Assembly: GCA_038087015.1 (NCBI GenBank)
Contig: JASBNA010000023.1
Span: 1-64,000 of the forward strand
Reading direction: 5' to 3'
DNA: 64,000 nucleotides
From: Cerrena zonata
Lineage: Eukaryota; Basidiomycota; Agaricomycetes; Polyporales; Cerrenaceae
The notes beneath the pieces were generated by a model that saw only the letters and a program-made list of their open reading frames with translations, did not search any database and was not told the DNA's origin. Both the position numbers and the translations under genes were made by a program. Shown here in pieces: positions 1 through 9,999 of this stretch (position 1 is its first letter; every line of letters starts with the position of its first letter).

Positions 1-1291
1 GAAAATATCCAACCAGAGCCCAAACCTGATTTGAGTGAAGCAGAGAAGATCCACCAGGAAAATATGAAGAAGATATCCGACTTGACCGAGGAAGAAATCA
101 GTCAGGAAAGAGAAGAGTTATTGAACGGACTTGATCCATCATTGATTAAGAGTCTTCTAGCAAGAACGGAGAAACGTATAAAGGAAGAAGCTTGCTGCGA
201 TGGCCACGACCATGGGCATGATCATGCAGAAGGCTATGGTGGTTGGATTGGTGGTGGTAAAGATGGGAGCAGCGTATCTCATCTCGACTCTAACGACGTG
301 GATAGGGCCTTGGGTGTAAGTAAAATATCCTTAGCCGATGATATCAAGGAAGAAGCAAGTACTGAAGGAGACAAATCGAAAACCAACAAGAAGGACAAAA
401 CAGGTTAGATTCAACGAAGTTGCAACCGTCAAATACGAAGACTTAGATGATGATATCGAATTAGATGAAGATGGTTGGGAAGACGTCGAAGATATAAATG
501 ATTTGATTCCAAACATGCCTAAAGGTGAAGAGGACCAAATTGCACATGATGATTATCAACTACTATCAGAAAAGGAAGAGGCCGAAGAAGATGGAGCCCC
601 TCTCAAAGTACACTTCCCCAAACCAAAGTCTAACAATAACGATGATTTGGATTTAAATGATCCAGAATTTTTCAATAAATTACACGAAAAGTATTATCCT
701 GATTTACCAAAGGAAACTAACAAGCTATCATGGATGACCGAACCAATGCCGACCAACTACACAAGCACTTATGAATCAATAAGTGATATGAGATTTGATT
801 TTAAAGGAAATTTAATCGAATTAGATGATTCTGGGGATAAACAATCTGAAATACCTACCTATATGGGATTACACCACCATTCCGATAACCCTCATTTGGC
901 TGGATACTCACTTCCTGAGTTATCCAGGTTATCCAGGTCAGTGGTTCCAGGTCAAAGGTGTTTTAGCTTACAAATGTTAGGAAGAATTCTTCATAAATTG
1001 GGGTTACATAAGTACAATTTCATGCCTATTAGCGATAAAAAGGAAGATCAAGAATTCAATAATAACTTAAAATCTTTAGTTACTGATTTTGAAGATCTTA
1101 TATGGAATCTTATTGGAGAACTAAGAATTCTTGAATCAATTCAAGAAGCAGCAGATGAATCTAAAACCAAAAATCTTTCAGTCAGAAACTACGCCATAGA
1201 AGCATTATGGTTATGGAAACAAGCTGGAGGCAAACAACCATCGAAGACTATTTCCGAAGAAGAAATAATAGCCCGAGAGGTTCAAAATTAG
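1..1291 (+). CDS. RBA50: RNA polymerase II-associated protein RBA50/RPAP1 (5' end outside window, one frame break)
   Basis: RPAP1-family protein; in yeast Rba50 helps assemble and import RNA polymerase II. The reading frame is open from base 1, so the N-terminus lies outside the window. Frame 1 (to 408) carries the RPAP1 N-terminal motif (IHQENMKKISDLTEEEI, then LLNGLDPSL) and a His-rich stretch GHDHGHDH. Frame 2 (from about 400 to 1291) carries the RPAP1 C-terminal domain, including VRFNEVATVKYEDL, YMGLHHHSDNPHLAGYSL and LARLSRS-like helices. The two frames join if one A is removed from AAAA at 397-400, giving about 429 residues in the window. An alternative is an intron 316-403 with donor GTAAGT and acceptor CAG, which also keeps frame, but it lacks a good TACTAAC branch point and would remove a plausible coding stretch. 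The identity is fairly sure; the nature of the break is not. Confidence 0.82.
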
Positions 1292-2189
1292 CATATATAA
1301 AATATATTACAAATAATACATGATGTTAATATTCGTTGAATGAGATCGAAAAATACAAAAGTAGATAACAGGTATCTTGCATTCGACCCACTTATAAAAA
1401 CCCCATCCATTCAACATAAACGAAACACCATGTAGACACCCATCCAACACAAAACGTGAATTCAGCAGTATCACCGGGTATAGATCAAACAGAGCCAGCA
1501 TAGTAAACCAAAATTCAAAAAACTTAATTTCTGCATCTTCAGCAAAAACTGCTGTTTCAACATGAAATCCAGTTCCCAAACTTCAACTAGCAGTTCTGGA
1601 GAAGCTAATCACACTTGACCTATTAATTACTTTCAATTGAATACAATGATAGGGTAACGAATATCTGATTTTTGATCTTCGCATATAGACACATTGTACC
1701 GATGGTCCACTAAAAGGGTAAGTTATAAAAACTTGATCGGACAACTTAAGTTATGCGGTGGTATACTCGACACAATACAGATTCATTTTTCAAGCTAATA
1801 TATATATTCAAACCTATTTAATAGCCTTCAATGGAAGTAGTTGAAAAGAAAGCTTTGAAATTTTTCATTTCAAACTTCTACATCGCGTTCCCAGTGCGGG
1901 TAACCGGCGTTCTTCATCAATATCCTGGGGCTTTTACAACTAACTACCGGTATCAACCCACGATGAAGCACAGCTTCAGTTGAATATACTAAAGGGATCG
2001 GAAGTAATCCAGAAGGTTGGTGCCAAAGATTGCTAGGGTTTCCGGCTACCAGGCAATTAAGTGTAGATGTAGTTATCGAAGTTTTGGATTTTTTCTTCTC
2101 AACACGATCAGCTTAACAATCAGACTGGGGAACCAAGTACGTATTTGAACACCAAATCAGACTACAGAGCTAGGTACTACTCTACAAAG
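1292..2189. other. Intergenic region, RBA50 3' end to EMC1 start
   Basis: About 0.9 kb between two same-strand genes. It must hold the RBA50 3' end and the EMC1 promoter. A minus-strand open frame at 1307-1579 (90 codons) has no recognisable motif and unusual composition, so it is not called. I see no tRNA, repeat or mobile element here. Confidence 0.6.
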
Positions 2190-4904
2190 ATGAAGGTCTC
2201 TCAGGTATATATATGGATGGGCCTATGTGCATCGCTAGTGTCGGCTGTTTTTCTACAGGATGCTTTTGTTAAGGATTGGGTCAACTATCATTATGGAAAC
2301 CTAGGGAAGTACCAACTTACTTCTGATGAATCATTGGTTGCCATTACTGGCTTCAACCAATTGGTGAGCATTGAATTGCAAAATGAGGGTAGACTAAGAT
2401 GGTCTTTTGACTTAGAGAAACTTCCTTCTGAAATCGATGATTTCCAAATTGCTAATCGAGGTAAAATCATCTATGGATATTCAAAGAATGGAAATCAGGT
2501 TTACTCTTGGGAAAGTGGAAGTGGGGTTTTGATTGAAAGATTCATTCTCGAGTCAGCTCCTAAGAAAATAGAAACCTTTGATAACATGGGTCTTTTGGTG
2601 TTGGGGTCCAATGGTGACCTTCAATTGCTTCGTGTTGACGGGAAGATTTCGTCGTTAGTCTATAAACATGCCATCAGTGACTTCAAGTCATTTCAGCACG
2701 ATGGTCTTGGATACATACTCACTGATGATGGAAATCTTGTATCTATTAATCCGTTGGGTGAAATAAGTATTGTGAAAGAAGATATTGTCTCTTTTTCAAA
2801 AATTAAAGCTGTTGGTGAAGGTATTCTTATTAGTTCCGATCACAAATTGTATAACATTGCTGACCTTTCTAAACCAGTCAGCTCCCCATTCAAGCTCAAT
2901 AATGTCGAGGTGGTTAATACAAACTACTTCGTTGACTACAAGTCCTCAGACATTACTTTATATCGTGAAGAAAATGAAAGTATAGAAAAAATTTGGTCAG
3001 CAACAATTGAAGAATCAATAATTGCTTTGAAGGTTGAAGAACATGCATTATCTACATTGGTAATTGCATCAACTGCCTCAGGTCAAACTGTTTTCGATAT
3101 CACTGATACCTTGGCATCAGATGACTCCGATTTGGTTCAAAAGCACCAGTACGACTTCGTCGGTGGTTTGATCAGTTTTAGTCAAGAAGAAGCGGGCTTT
3201 CAATCAGTTTCAAGTAGTTTGGAGTTTGGAGAATTGAGAGTTGAAAAGTATTCATTTAGTTCCAAGAATGTTACTACCTCAAAAATTAAGCTTGAGGATG
3301 ATTTTGCCTTAACCCCAACAAAAGCTATTCTTGTAGATAAACCAAAATCTCAAAATACCATTGCTAAAGTTCATCATTTGATCGAAAATGCTTATTCTTT
3401 TAACTTGGTTCAACGTTGGGTTGGTAGAGTAAAAAGACATTTAGCAGAGTTGGGAAGATTTGCTGTTTCTATAACTAATTCTTCTGGGGAAAATCAGATC
3501 TTAAATCAAGTAAATGAAGATGCTTATGGATTTGGAAAAATTTTGATATATGCTGATTCAACAAAAAGATCTTTGATCGCTTTGGATACTTCCACTGGTG
3601 GTCGTTTATGGAAAACAGAGATCTCAACGAAAGAGGAAGTTACCGATATACTCAATATTAACAGTAATATCTACGTTCTTTTATCAAAATCATTGATTCA
3701 GGTTAGTGTCCGGGAAGGAACAGTTTTATCTACTTATGAATACAACAAAAATATTGAAAAAGTCTTCAAGATTAGTATCGAGTCAGGTATTTTCAACGAC
3801 GAACCAGATTTAGAACCGGTTGCTATTGCAGTTAAATTTGAAAAATCTAACAGTATTAAGATTATTTCAAATATAGATGACTTCCAGATCAAACCTGATC
3901 AGTTTTTGATCCAACAACTGGAATCTGCCATTGAAGGCTATAAAGTCTTAGATGAAAAACTTATACCTACTTGGAAATTTTCCAAAGATCACTCGAGTAT
4001 AATTTCCGTTTCAAGCAAACCCGAACCAAGAGTGACTTCATCAATAGGTATTGCTCGATTTGACAAATCAGTGCTTTATAAATACTTAAATCCTAATTTC
4101 ATCTCAATAATCAGTCAAGATAAGAATACTCAGCAGCTCTCTATTGATATCCTTGACGGTATTTCTGGATCTGTATTATACACTCATGTCCACGATAATG
4201 AAATCGTGGATGTGAATTCCATAAACTTAGTCGAGGATGATAATTGGATCATTTATACTTATTTTATCAAATCACCCAAGTTAGAGCAAAGGATTATCGT
4301 TATCGACTTATTCGATACTTTTGAAAACGCCATTGGTGATAAACAAGCGTCCGTTCTAAACAATGAATACAATTCTACCATCAATCAAATAAGCAAAAAG
4401 TCATTTATTTTCCCAGAACGTATTATTTCAATCAAACCAAGTCAAACCAAGTTTGGTATAACATTAAAATCAATAATTGCATTGACTGAGACTGGAAACT
4501 TATTAGAGATTCCAAAATTTATCTTGAATAGTAGAAGAATTGACGATAAACCAATTAAGCCAGAAGATTTACAAGATGAATTTAGAATTATGCCATACGA
4601 TCCGATAATTTATAAGAATACTTATCAAGTATTGAATCATAAGCTTGAATTAAAATTAGATCACGAAAATGAGATATTAGTTAAACCAACTGAATTAGAA
4701 TCCACGTCAGTTGTTTGCTTTATCAATAAATATAATGATTTCTGCACTTTAATCCAACCTTCGTTGTCATATGATTTACTTAGCAGTACTTTTAATAAAG
4801 TTAAATTAAGCTTAACTATCTTAGTGTTACTTATCGGGTATTTGATAACCAAACCAATGGTCATGACTAGAAAGTTGAACAGCACTTGGATTGATCGTGA
4901 GTAG
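2190..4904 (+). CDS. EMC1: ER membrane protein complex subunit 1
   Basis: EMC1 is the large lumenal subunit of the ER membrane complex, which inserts tail-anchored and multi-pass membrane proteins. The product is 904 aa. I chose the ATG at 2190 because it opens directly into a signal peptide (MKVSQVYIWMGLCASLVSAV); the open frame upstream to 2145 has no ATG. The N-terminal half is a beta-propeller-like region with repeated short W/G strands, such as SLIALDTSTGGRLWK. The C-terminal 200 residues match the EMC1 C-terminal domain (FIFPERI, then MPYDPIIYKNTYQVLNHK, then LESTSVVCFIN). A single TM segment (about residues 870-890, SLTILVLLIGYLI) ends in a short basic cytosolic tail, as in the family. 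No frame breaks occur over 2.7 kb. Its 3' end faces that of the zinc-cluster gene. Confidence 0.9.
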   Translation: MKVSQVYIWMGLCASLVSAVFLQDAFVKDWVNYHYGNLGKYQLTSDESLVAITGFNQLVSIELQNEGRLRWSFDLEKLPSEIDDFQIANRGKIIYGYSKNGNQVYSWESGSGVLIERFILESAPKKIETFDNMGLLVLGSNGDLQLLRVDGKISSLVYKHAISDFKSFQHDGLGYILTDDGNLVSINPLGEISIVKEDIVSFSKIKAVGEGILISSDHKLYNIADLSKPVSSPFKLNNVEVVNTNYFVDYKSSDITLYREENESIEKIWSATIEESIIALKVEEHALSTLVIASTASGQTVFDITDTLASDDSDLVQKHQYDFVGGLISFSQEEAGFQSVSSSLEFGELRVEKYSFSSKNVTTSKIKLEDDFALTPTKAILVDKPKSQNTIAKVHHLIENAYSFNLVQRWVGRVKRHLAELGRFAVSITNSSGENQILNQVNEDAYGFGKILIYADSTKRSLIALDTSTGGRLWKTEISTKEEVTDILNINSNIYVLLSKSLIQVSVREGTVLSTYEYNKNIEKVFKISIESGIFNDEPDLEPVAIAVKFEKSNSIKIISNIDDFQIKPDQFLIQQLESAIEGYKVLDEKLIPTWKFSKDHSSIISVSSKPEPRVTSSIGIARFDKSVLYKYLNPNFISIISQDKNTQQLSIDILDGISGSVLYTHVHDNEIVDVNSINLVEDDNWIIYTYFIKSPKLEQRIIVIDLFDTFENAIGDKQASVLNNEYNSTINQISKKSFIFPERIISIKPSQTKFGITLKSIIALTETGNLLEIPKFILNSRRIDDKPIKPEDLQDEFRIMPYDPIIYKNTYQVLNHKLELKLDHENEILVKPTELESTSVVCFINKYNDFCTLIQPSLSYDLLSSTFNKVKLSLTILVLLIGYLITKPMVMTRKLNSTWIDRE

Positions 4905-4968
4905 TTTTTGTTTATAAATAAAATATATTAAAAGAAGTATAATGAAAAGATTATGTAAATGCCAAAGT

Positions 4969-6902
4969 CTATAAGATAGAAGTGAAGATTGAATGTGATT
5001 CATAAATATAATTGATCACATCCTGATTAGTATCCGTATTTAAACCGTAAATTTCCCAATTAATATCATTGATATTAGAATTTCCCGAAGAAGAGTCATT
5101 ATTCTTATTATTAATTTCATTGTCATAAATCAAATAAATTAATTCATAATGCAAGCTTGAAACCAAATAATCTTTCATTTTATTAACCAAAAAAAAAGTA
5201 TCTTTGTTTGAATTTAAAATTGATATATTATTCAATTTATTAAATTTTGATATAATTTTGATCAATTTACTATTCAACAATAACCAGTTACGGTTAGAAT
5301 TTTTAGTCAAAATTCCAAAACTTTTATTGAAAAGATTTTGAACAAATTTATAATCATCAACCGAGTTTAACAAAGGGCTTGAAAAGATCCTTAACAAAAC
5401 CAACAAAACCGTTTCGATAATGAATTTATAATGAATTGGAAGTTGGTTAAAGTTAGTAATGTTGGTGAATTCTAAATTCCAAAGTTGCAAAATCAGATTG
5501 CATGATTGAATCGCTTTATAAATGATTATTTTATAATCGTGAATATTTAAATCAACGTTCGAAAAAGCATAGGTGAATAATTGTAACTTGGTGAATTCAA
5601 TTGATAATCTTATCAAATTATCATCGATTAATTTATCATTTTGTTGGAAATCATTCAATATTATTTCAAACATATTGATATTAATTAATTTCGAAACATT
5701 ATTTGGTTGATTGATTAAATCATTCATATTCTCATTTAATTTTGATTGAATTAGAGAGATTTTCAATAAAGAATTGATGAAATTATCTTGATGGTTGAAC
5801 TTTGAATTATTGAATAAATCGATATTGGCAGATTTATTTATGATATAATCCTGTTGGAACCCATTGTAATTTGAATTTGATAATCCAAGATAAACCAACC
5901 AATAATTAGAATTGATATTTATAAATTTATAAATACGTTCTCTTATTAAATTATTCAAATCAGATTCACTTGAAATATTCATATTAGTTTTATGACTAAA
6001 TTCATTGATGAATTCTAATTTATGTAAACCCAATTGTAATGATAAATTTTTCATTAAAGATAAATATTTAATTGATAAATTATCTTGAAGTTTTTCCAGC
6101 TTGATCATTGGTAAAGGCCAGGTCGTTAAGATCAACAAAGATGCCAAGGTATAAACATCTCTTGGAGTATTTAACCAACATTTGTATACGACCAAATTCT
6201 TTATATGATTTGCCAAGTCGAAGTATTCATTTGTATTTGACCCCGATAATTTCGAAGTTATAATAATGGACCAAAACAATAAGTCGTTTTCTCTATATAT
6301 TTGACGTAAGTTCAAATTTTCAAATAATGAATTTGGTAATATCGGTAAGAATTTATTATAATTCAAGTAATAATTTTTAAAATAATCTTCACATTGTTTG
6401 AAGCTTATTGATATTGGTCTCATTTGTTTATTGGAGTTTATAGTAAAGGAATCATTGATGATATTGGTTGGTATTGGATCAATATCAATACTTTTCTGTA
6501 TTGGTGAATTGGTGGGTGAGTTTAAACAAGATTGAATTTCGGAAACTGATGGAGTATTAGGGACCGAATTGATCTTTTGGATTTGCTTTCCCACTATCAA
6601 CCAACAACTTGATTGTCTGGTTTTTCCTTTCTATTATACGATCCAAGACATCTCTTAATTCATGAACTTCATTTGTTAATTTTTCTAGAACATCGTATGA
6701 TCTTTTGGGAGTAGAGGTGATAATATCTAAAGTGCAATCGGTATTCTTCTTATAACACTGGGTACAGGGGAAAGGATTGGTGCTGGAGGCATCACATTTA
6801 GTCTTATGTTGTCTGCATCTTATGCAAGACTTCAAAATCTTACCTTTTATAGGGACGGGCCGGAGTAATGAGTCTTAGACGTTTCTTCTGTTGAAGGGAC
6901 AT
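4969..6902 (-). CDS. Zn2Cys6 fungal transcription factor (two frame breaks)
   Basis: Fungal zinc-cluster regulator, about 643 aa once two single-base shifts are allowed. The N-terminal Zn2Cys6 motif SCIRCRQHKTKCD followed by PFPCTQCYKKNTDC has all six cysteines. Then come TPKRSYDVLEKLTNEV and a short coiled-coil-like linker. The C-terminal 540 aa is AT-rich, Asn-rich and helical, like the fungal 'middle homology region'. The zinc cluster has no in-frame ATG. The ATG at 6902 in the neighbouring frame gives MSLQQKKRLRLITPARPYK and joins if one A is dropped from the run at 6845-6848. A second break lies at about 6586-6593, also one extra base. The CDA-x5-PxPC spacing resembles Leu3-type regulators, but the target genes cannot be inferred. 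It is divergent from SNM1. Confidence 0.82.
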
Positions 6903-6926
6903 TATTATTATGGCAACCATGGAGTA

Positions 6927-7045
6927 AAAGTAGATAGTAGTATTAGCAGTAGTATTAGCAGTATAGCAGTATTAGCAGTAACAGCAGTAGTAACAGCAGT
7001 AGTAACAGTAGTAAGCAGTAGCAGCAGTAACAGCAATAACAGATA
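6927..7045. repeat. Degenerate AGT/AGC trinucleotide repeat
   Basis: About 120 bp of imperfect triplets (AGT, AGC, AAC) lie 25 bp upstream of the zinc-cluster gene start and about 490 bp from SNM1. The open plus-strand frame across it (Ser/Val-rich) is a product of the repeat and not a gene. Confidence 0.85.
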
Positions 7046-7533
7046 TCAGCAAAACGGAAATCGATTTGTATTTAAGACCCAAGCATCAATACCTTCACGG
7101 ATAACGGTAGGGTATGTGCGTTCAGATGGTCGGACCTAAACTTATCTTAAACAATTTGGTTGGTTGTTAAAACTTGTAAGTAATCAGCTTCACCATCCAG
7201 TTTATTGGCTAGCCTTCAGAATCCGCTTCTCGGTGTCTTAAAAATTGGTAATGAGCTTTAGTGCGGATTTCATTGGCTGGCAAAACTTGCAACCGAATCT
7301 CGGTGAGAAGATGAGCTGAGGGCCTGAGACAACCCCAACGAGTCATTCCAGTCCACCACGAGCTTGGACAGGGTAAGAACATCAGATTGATTACTTGAGG
7401 GACACGGTGATTTGCTGGTAGGTTTGCGTTCGAGGTTCGGCTTAAGCTTGTTATTGTTTCACGGGTTATTTTACGGTTTATGGTTGATTAGAAGTGAGAG
7501 ATCAGACTATCAGGGTATCAGGTTATCTTAGTG
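7046..7533. promoter_or_regulatory. Divergent promoter region of SNM1 and the zinc-cluster gene
   Basis: About 490 bp without a gene. It contains GATGAGCTGAG at 7310-7320, a match to the PAC core (GATGAG) common upstream of ribosome and RNA-processing genes. That fits SNM1, though it lies about 220 bp from the start codon. Otherwise I see nothing distinctive. Confidence 0.4.
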
Positions 7534-7992
7534 ATGAGTGAGTCGGTAATCCATTTATACAACTTGAGCCATGTGTTGGCCACAGGGCCGATGTCTAAGA
7601 AGTATGCGGTTGAGTTTGCAGACGTTGCTAATCATCAACAGATCAATTTACCGGAAGTGATTGATGATGCTTTTTGCGATGGATGTGGTGTCGTCAGTAT
7701 ACCGGGGATCACTAGTTCATCTAGAGTTAGTTATCGGAAACTGAAGAAGAAGGAGAAGAAGAAGAATGCTAGTCGACGTTTAGTTATACGGTGTCTTGAA
7801 TGTAATCATACCAAGGAACACGATTCGCTAGTGACCCAATCGATTAAACCGATTAATTCAAGTAGCAGCGATGTTAGTAATAAAAAGCAATCCCGTAAAC
7901 GTAAAACCAATGATTTATCGAGTTTATTGGCAGCTAAGAAGAAACAAGAAACGAAAAAGACTTCATTAGATCTAATGGAGTTTATGAAATGA
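7534..7992 (+). CDS. SNM1: RNase MRP subunit Snm1
   Basis: Snm1 is a protein subunit specific to RNase MRP, the ribonucleoprotein that cleaves pre-rRNA and some cell-cycle mRNAs. The product is 152 aa from the ATG at 7534 (the upstream GTG at 7531 is not used). The family pattern is clear: an N-terminal helix with HLYNLSHVLATG, a zinc ribbon with C48-x2-C51 (FCDGCG) and C87-x2-C90 (RCLECNH), a Lys-rich stretch, and the characteristic C-terminus KRKTNDLSSLLAAKKKQ followed by SLDLMEFMK. That tail matches the end of S. cerevisiae Snm1. It is slightly shorter than the S. cerevisiae protein (198 aa). It is convergent with PEX29, with 49 bp between stops. Confidence 0.88.
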   Translation: MSESVIHLYNLSHVLATGPMSKKYAVEFADVANHQQINLPEVIDDAFCDGCGVVSIPGITSSSRVSYRKLKKKEKKKNASRRLVIRCLECNHTKEHDSLVTQSIKPINSSSSDVSNKKQSRKRKTNDLSSLLAAKKKQETKKTSLDLMEFMK

Positions 7993-8041
7993 ACGTAATT
8001 GACTTACAATACTTCTACAAATTAAAATAACATACCCAAGA

Positions 8042-9729
8042 TTACATTAAAAAGCTTGAAAAAGATTTACTTAAACGTTCAGTGGAATAGATTGATTGTC
8101 TATTTTCATTAACTTCATTAACCGTTTGATAAGTTGGATCTATGTTTCTAAAAGACTTTCTTTTACAATTTCTAATCCATCTTCTTCTTCTAAATAATTG
8201 GTTTGATCGATCATTTGGATCGATATTCATGAAATCATAAACCCATTTTTCATCGTCATCGATATTAACTATATCTTGTATTAATTTTTCTTCAACCCAA
8301 TCGTTCACATTTAAATCTAATTGCCATGGTAAGTTTTCATCAAATTCCCAATCAATTGGAGCTTTTATATCTTTCAATTGGTTTTGTTGTTTTATTTTGA
8401 TCAACATTGCATCTTGAGCATCTTCTTCTTCACTTTCATTCTCCTGTGAAAGTTTCAAATCATTATTTTCTTGTAAGTATTCTTCAAATAAATTTTTATT
8501 TAATTTTCTTATTGGATTATTGATTGTATAAAAATCATTAACAAATCCAATTTTTTCCCATATTTTAGTAATTGAATTCAATTTTTGTAATTCAAATATT
8601 TCAACCCATCTTGTTTCTTCAAATTGGTCATAGTCACTAATGAATTTTAATCCAAAATTTTCAAATTTACAAACAATGTCCAGAGTTTTCATTCTAGTGT
8701 TTTCATCGTATATGAAATCAAGGATGAAATCATGGAAATAAGGATGACATATACCAACAAATGCCCATAGATTAACTATTAACAAGAACTTTATTGGTAA
8801 AAATTGAATTATCACCGGTAATAAGCTTGGTAAGATGAAAATTGAATAAAGCGACAAAAAAATCATTGACAAGTAAATCAAACAAGTAATATTTTCATCT
8901 TTGAAAAATAAGTAGTCGGTGAATAACCAAATTATAAAATCGTAAGTCTTAATATAAAGAATCATATGATTTTGTAAATCAGTTAAGTTAAGTACAAACT
9001 CTCTTGAAAATTCCGGTATTGGTTTGGGAATTTTATACTTGTTCAAGGGAGAGCCACCTTCATAGGGACGAGGATTAGATTGATGGAAAGAACTATCAAT
9101 CATTGACTTATCAGGAGGATATAAATTCAAATAATTAGGTATTAAAATATTATTCATAACTAAAAAAATCGGTAAGGTTATTAATAAATAGGGTTTCAAA
9201 ATCAAATGAGTTATAATCAATAGAATCCCAATGGTGAAATATGGATTATACCAACTTATAAACTTTATAACATTATCAATGAATTGGAAAATGGCCGAGA
9301 GTCTTTGATTCAACTGAATTGAGTTCCTCGACATTATATTAATCGACAACGGGGGTCTCTGTTGCTGCATTATTATTCGATCATCAATAACCTTATCCTT
9401 TTCAGTAGTAAGCGGTATTATCATAGAGATAACCTTCTCCATCAATTTATCGGTCATCACTGAATTCTTGGGCTCATCATTGGAGTTAAGATACCAGAAT
9501 GACGATATGTCTTTCAAATTTTTAGGATTGGAGTGTTCAATTGACTTAATATTAATCACTTCATTACTAGACTTATTTGAATTAGTTGATTGATTCGATG
9601 CTATGGACATCCTCTTCTTGGAGTCGTTATTAGGTACAACATCAATCTCTTCGTTAATAGCATCCTCAACTCCTGTTCAGTTGTCTCGGAAGCTAGAATG
9701 TTCTCGAGAAAGCTAGACACTTGATCCAT
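8042..9729 (-). CDS. PEX29: Peroxisomal membrane peroxin, Pex28/Pex29 type (one frame break)
   Basis: Peroxin of the Pex24/28/29 family, membrane proteins at ER-peroxisome contacts that control peroxisome size and number. The core matches Pex29: RPPLSINIMSRNSIQLNQRL, then several TM segments (about WYNPYFTIGILLIITHLILK to IPNYLNLYPP), then IPKPIPEFSREFVLNLTDLQNHM. The C-terminus has a dysferlin-type motif (WVYDFMN, then RRRRWIRN). The long open frame starts at 9610. However, the ATG at 9729 opens a frame (MDQVSSFLENILASETTEQE) that leads into it if one base is missing at about 9663-9667, giving 562 aa. S. cerevisiae Pex29 is 554 aa with a similar MDSV-type start. PEX28 versus PEX29 orthology is not settled by sequence alone. 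Confidence 0.82.
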
Positions 9730-9858
9730 GATCAGTAGCAGCAATGGGTCTATCTTAATTAGTATATAGTTTTGCTGAACTCAATTCAATTTGGTCTTTC
9801 AATTTTTGCTGTACTTTCATATGCTTTCGTTAATCCGCACCCAAAAGCTTAAATAGTG

Positions 9859-9925
9859 CAACTACTAGTACAATTACTAGTACAACTACAACTACTAGTA
9901 CAATTAATAGTACAACTACACAACA
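9859..9925. repeat. ACTAGTACAA tandem repeat
   Basis: Imperfect repeats of ACTAGTACAA and ACTACAACT units in the 270-bp gap between HST3 (3' end) and PEX29 (5' end), hence in the PEX29 promoter. Several copies of the palindrome ACTAGT are included. Confidence 0.75.
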
Positions 9926-9999
9926 AGCACAGCTAGGTAATGAATATATTAATCTACTAATACAAACAAGAAGTCATTAGGTCGTTAAGAAAGAATCAA

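Noticed and set aside
1307..1579. 90-codon minus-strand open frame
   Set aside because: No motif, TTG/ATG context unclear, composition not protein-like, and it overlaps the RBA50 3' untranslated side.
6891..7139. 82-codon plus-strand frame rich in Ser and Val
   Set aside because: It is a translation of the AGT/AGC triplet repeat.
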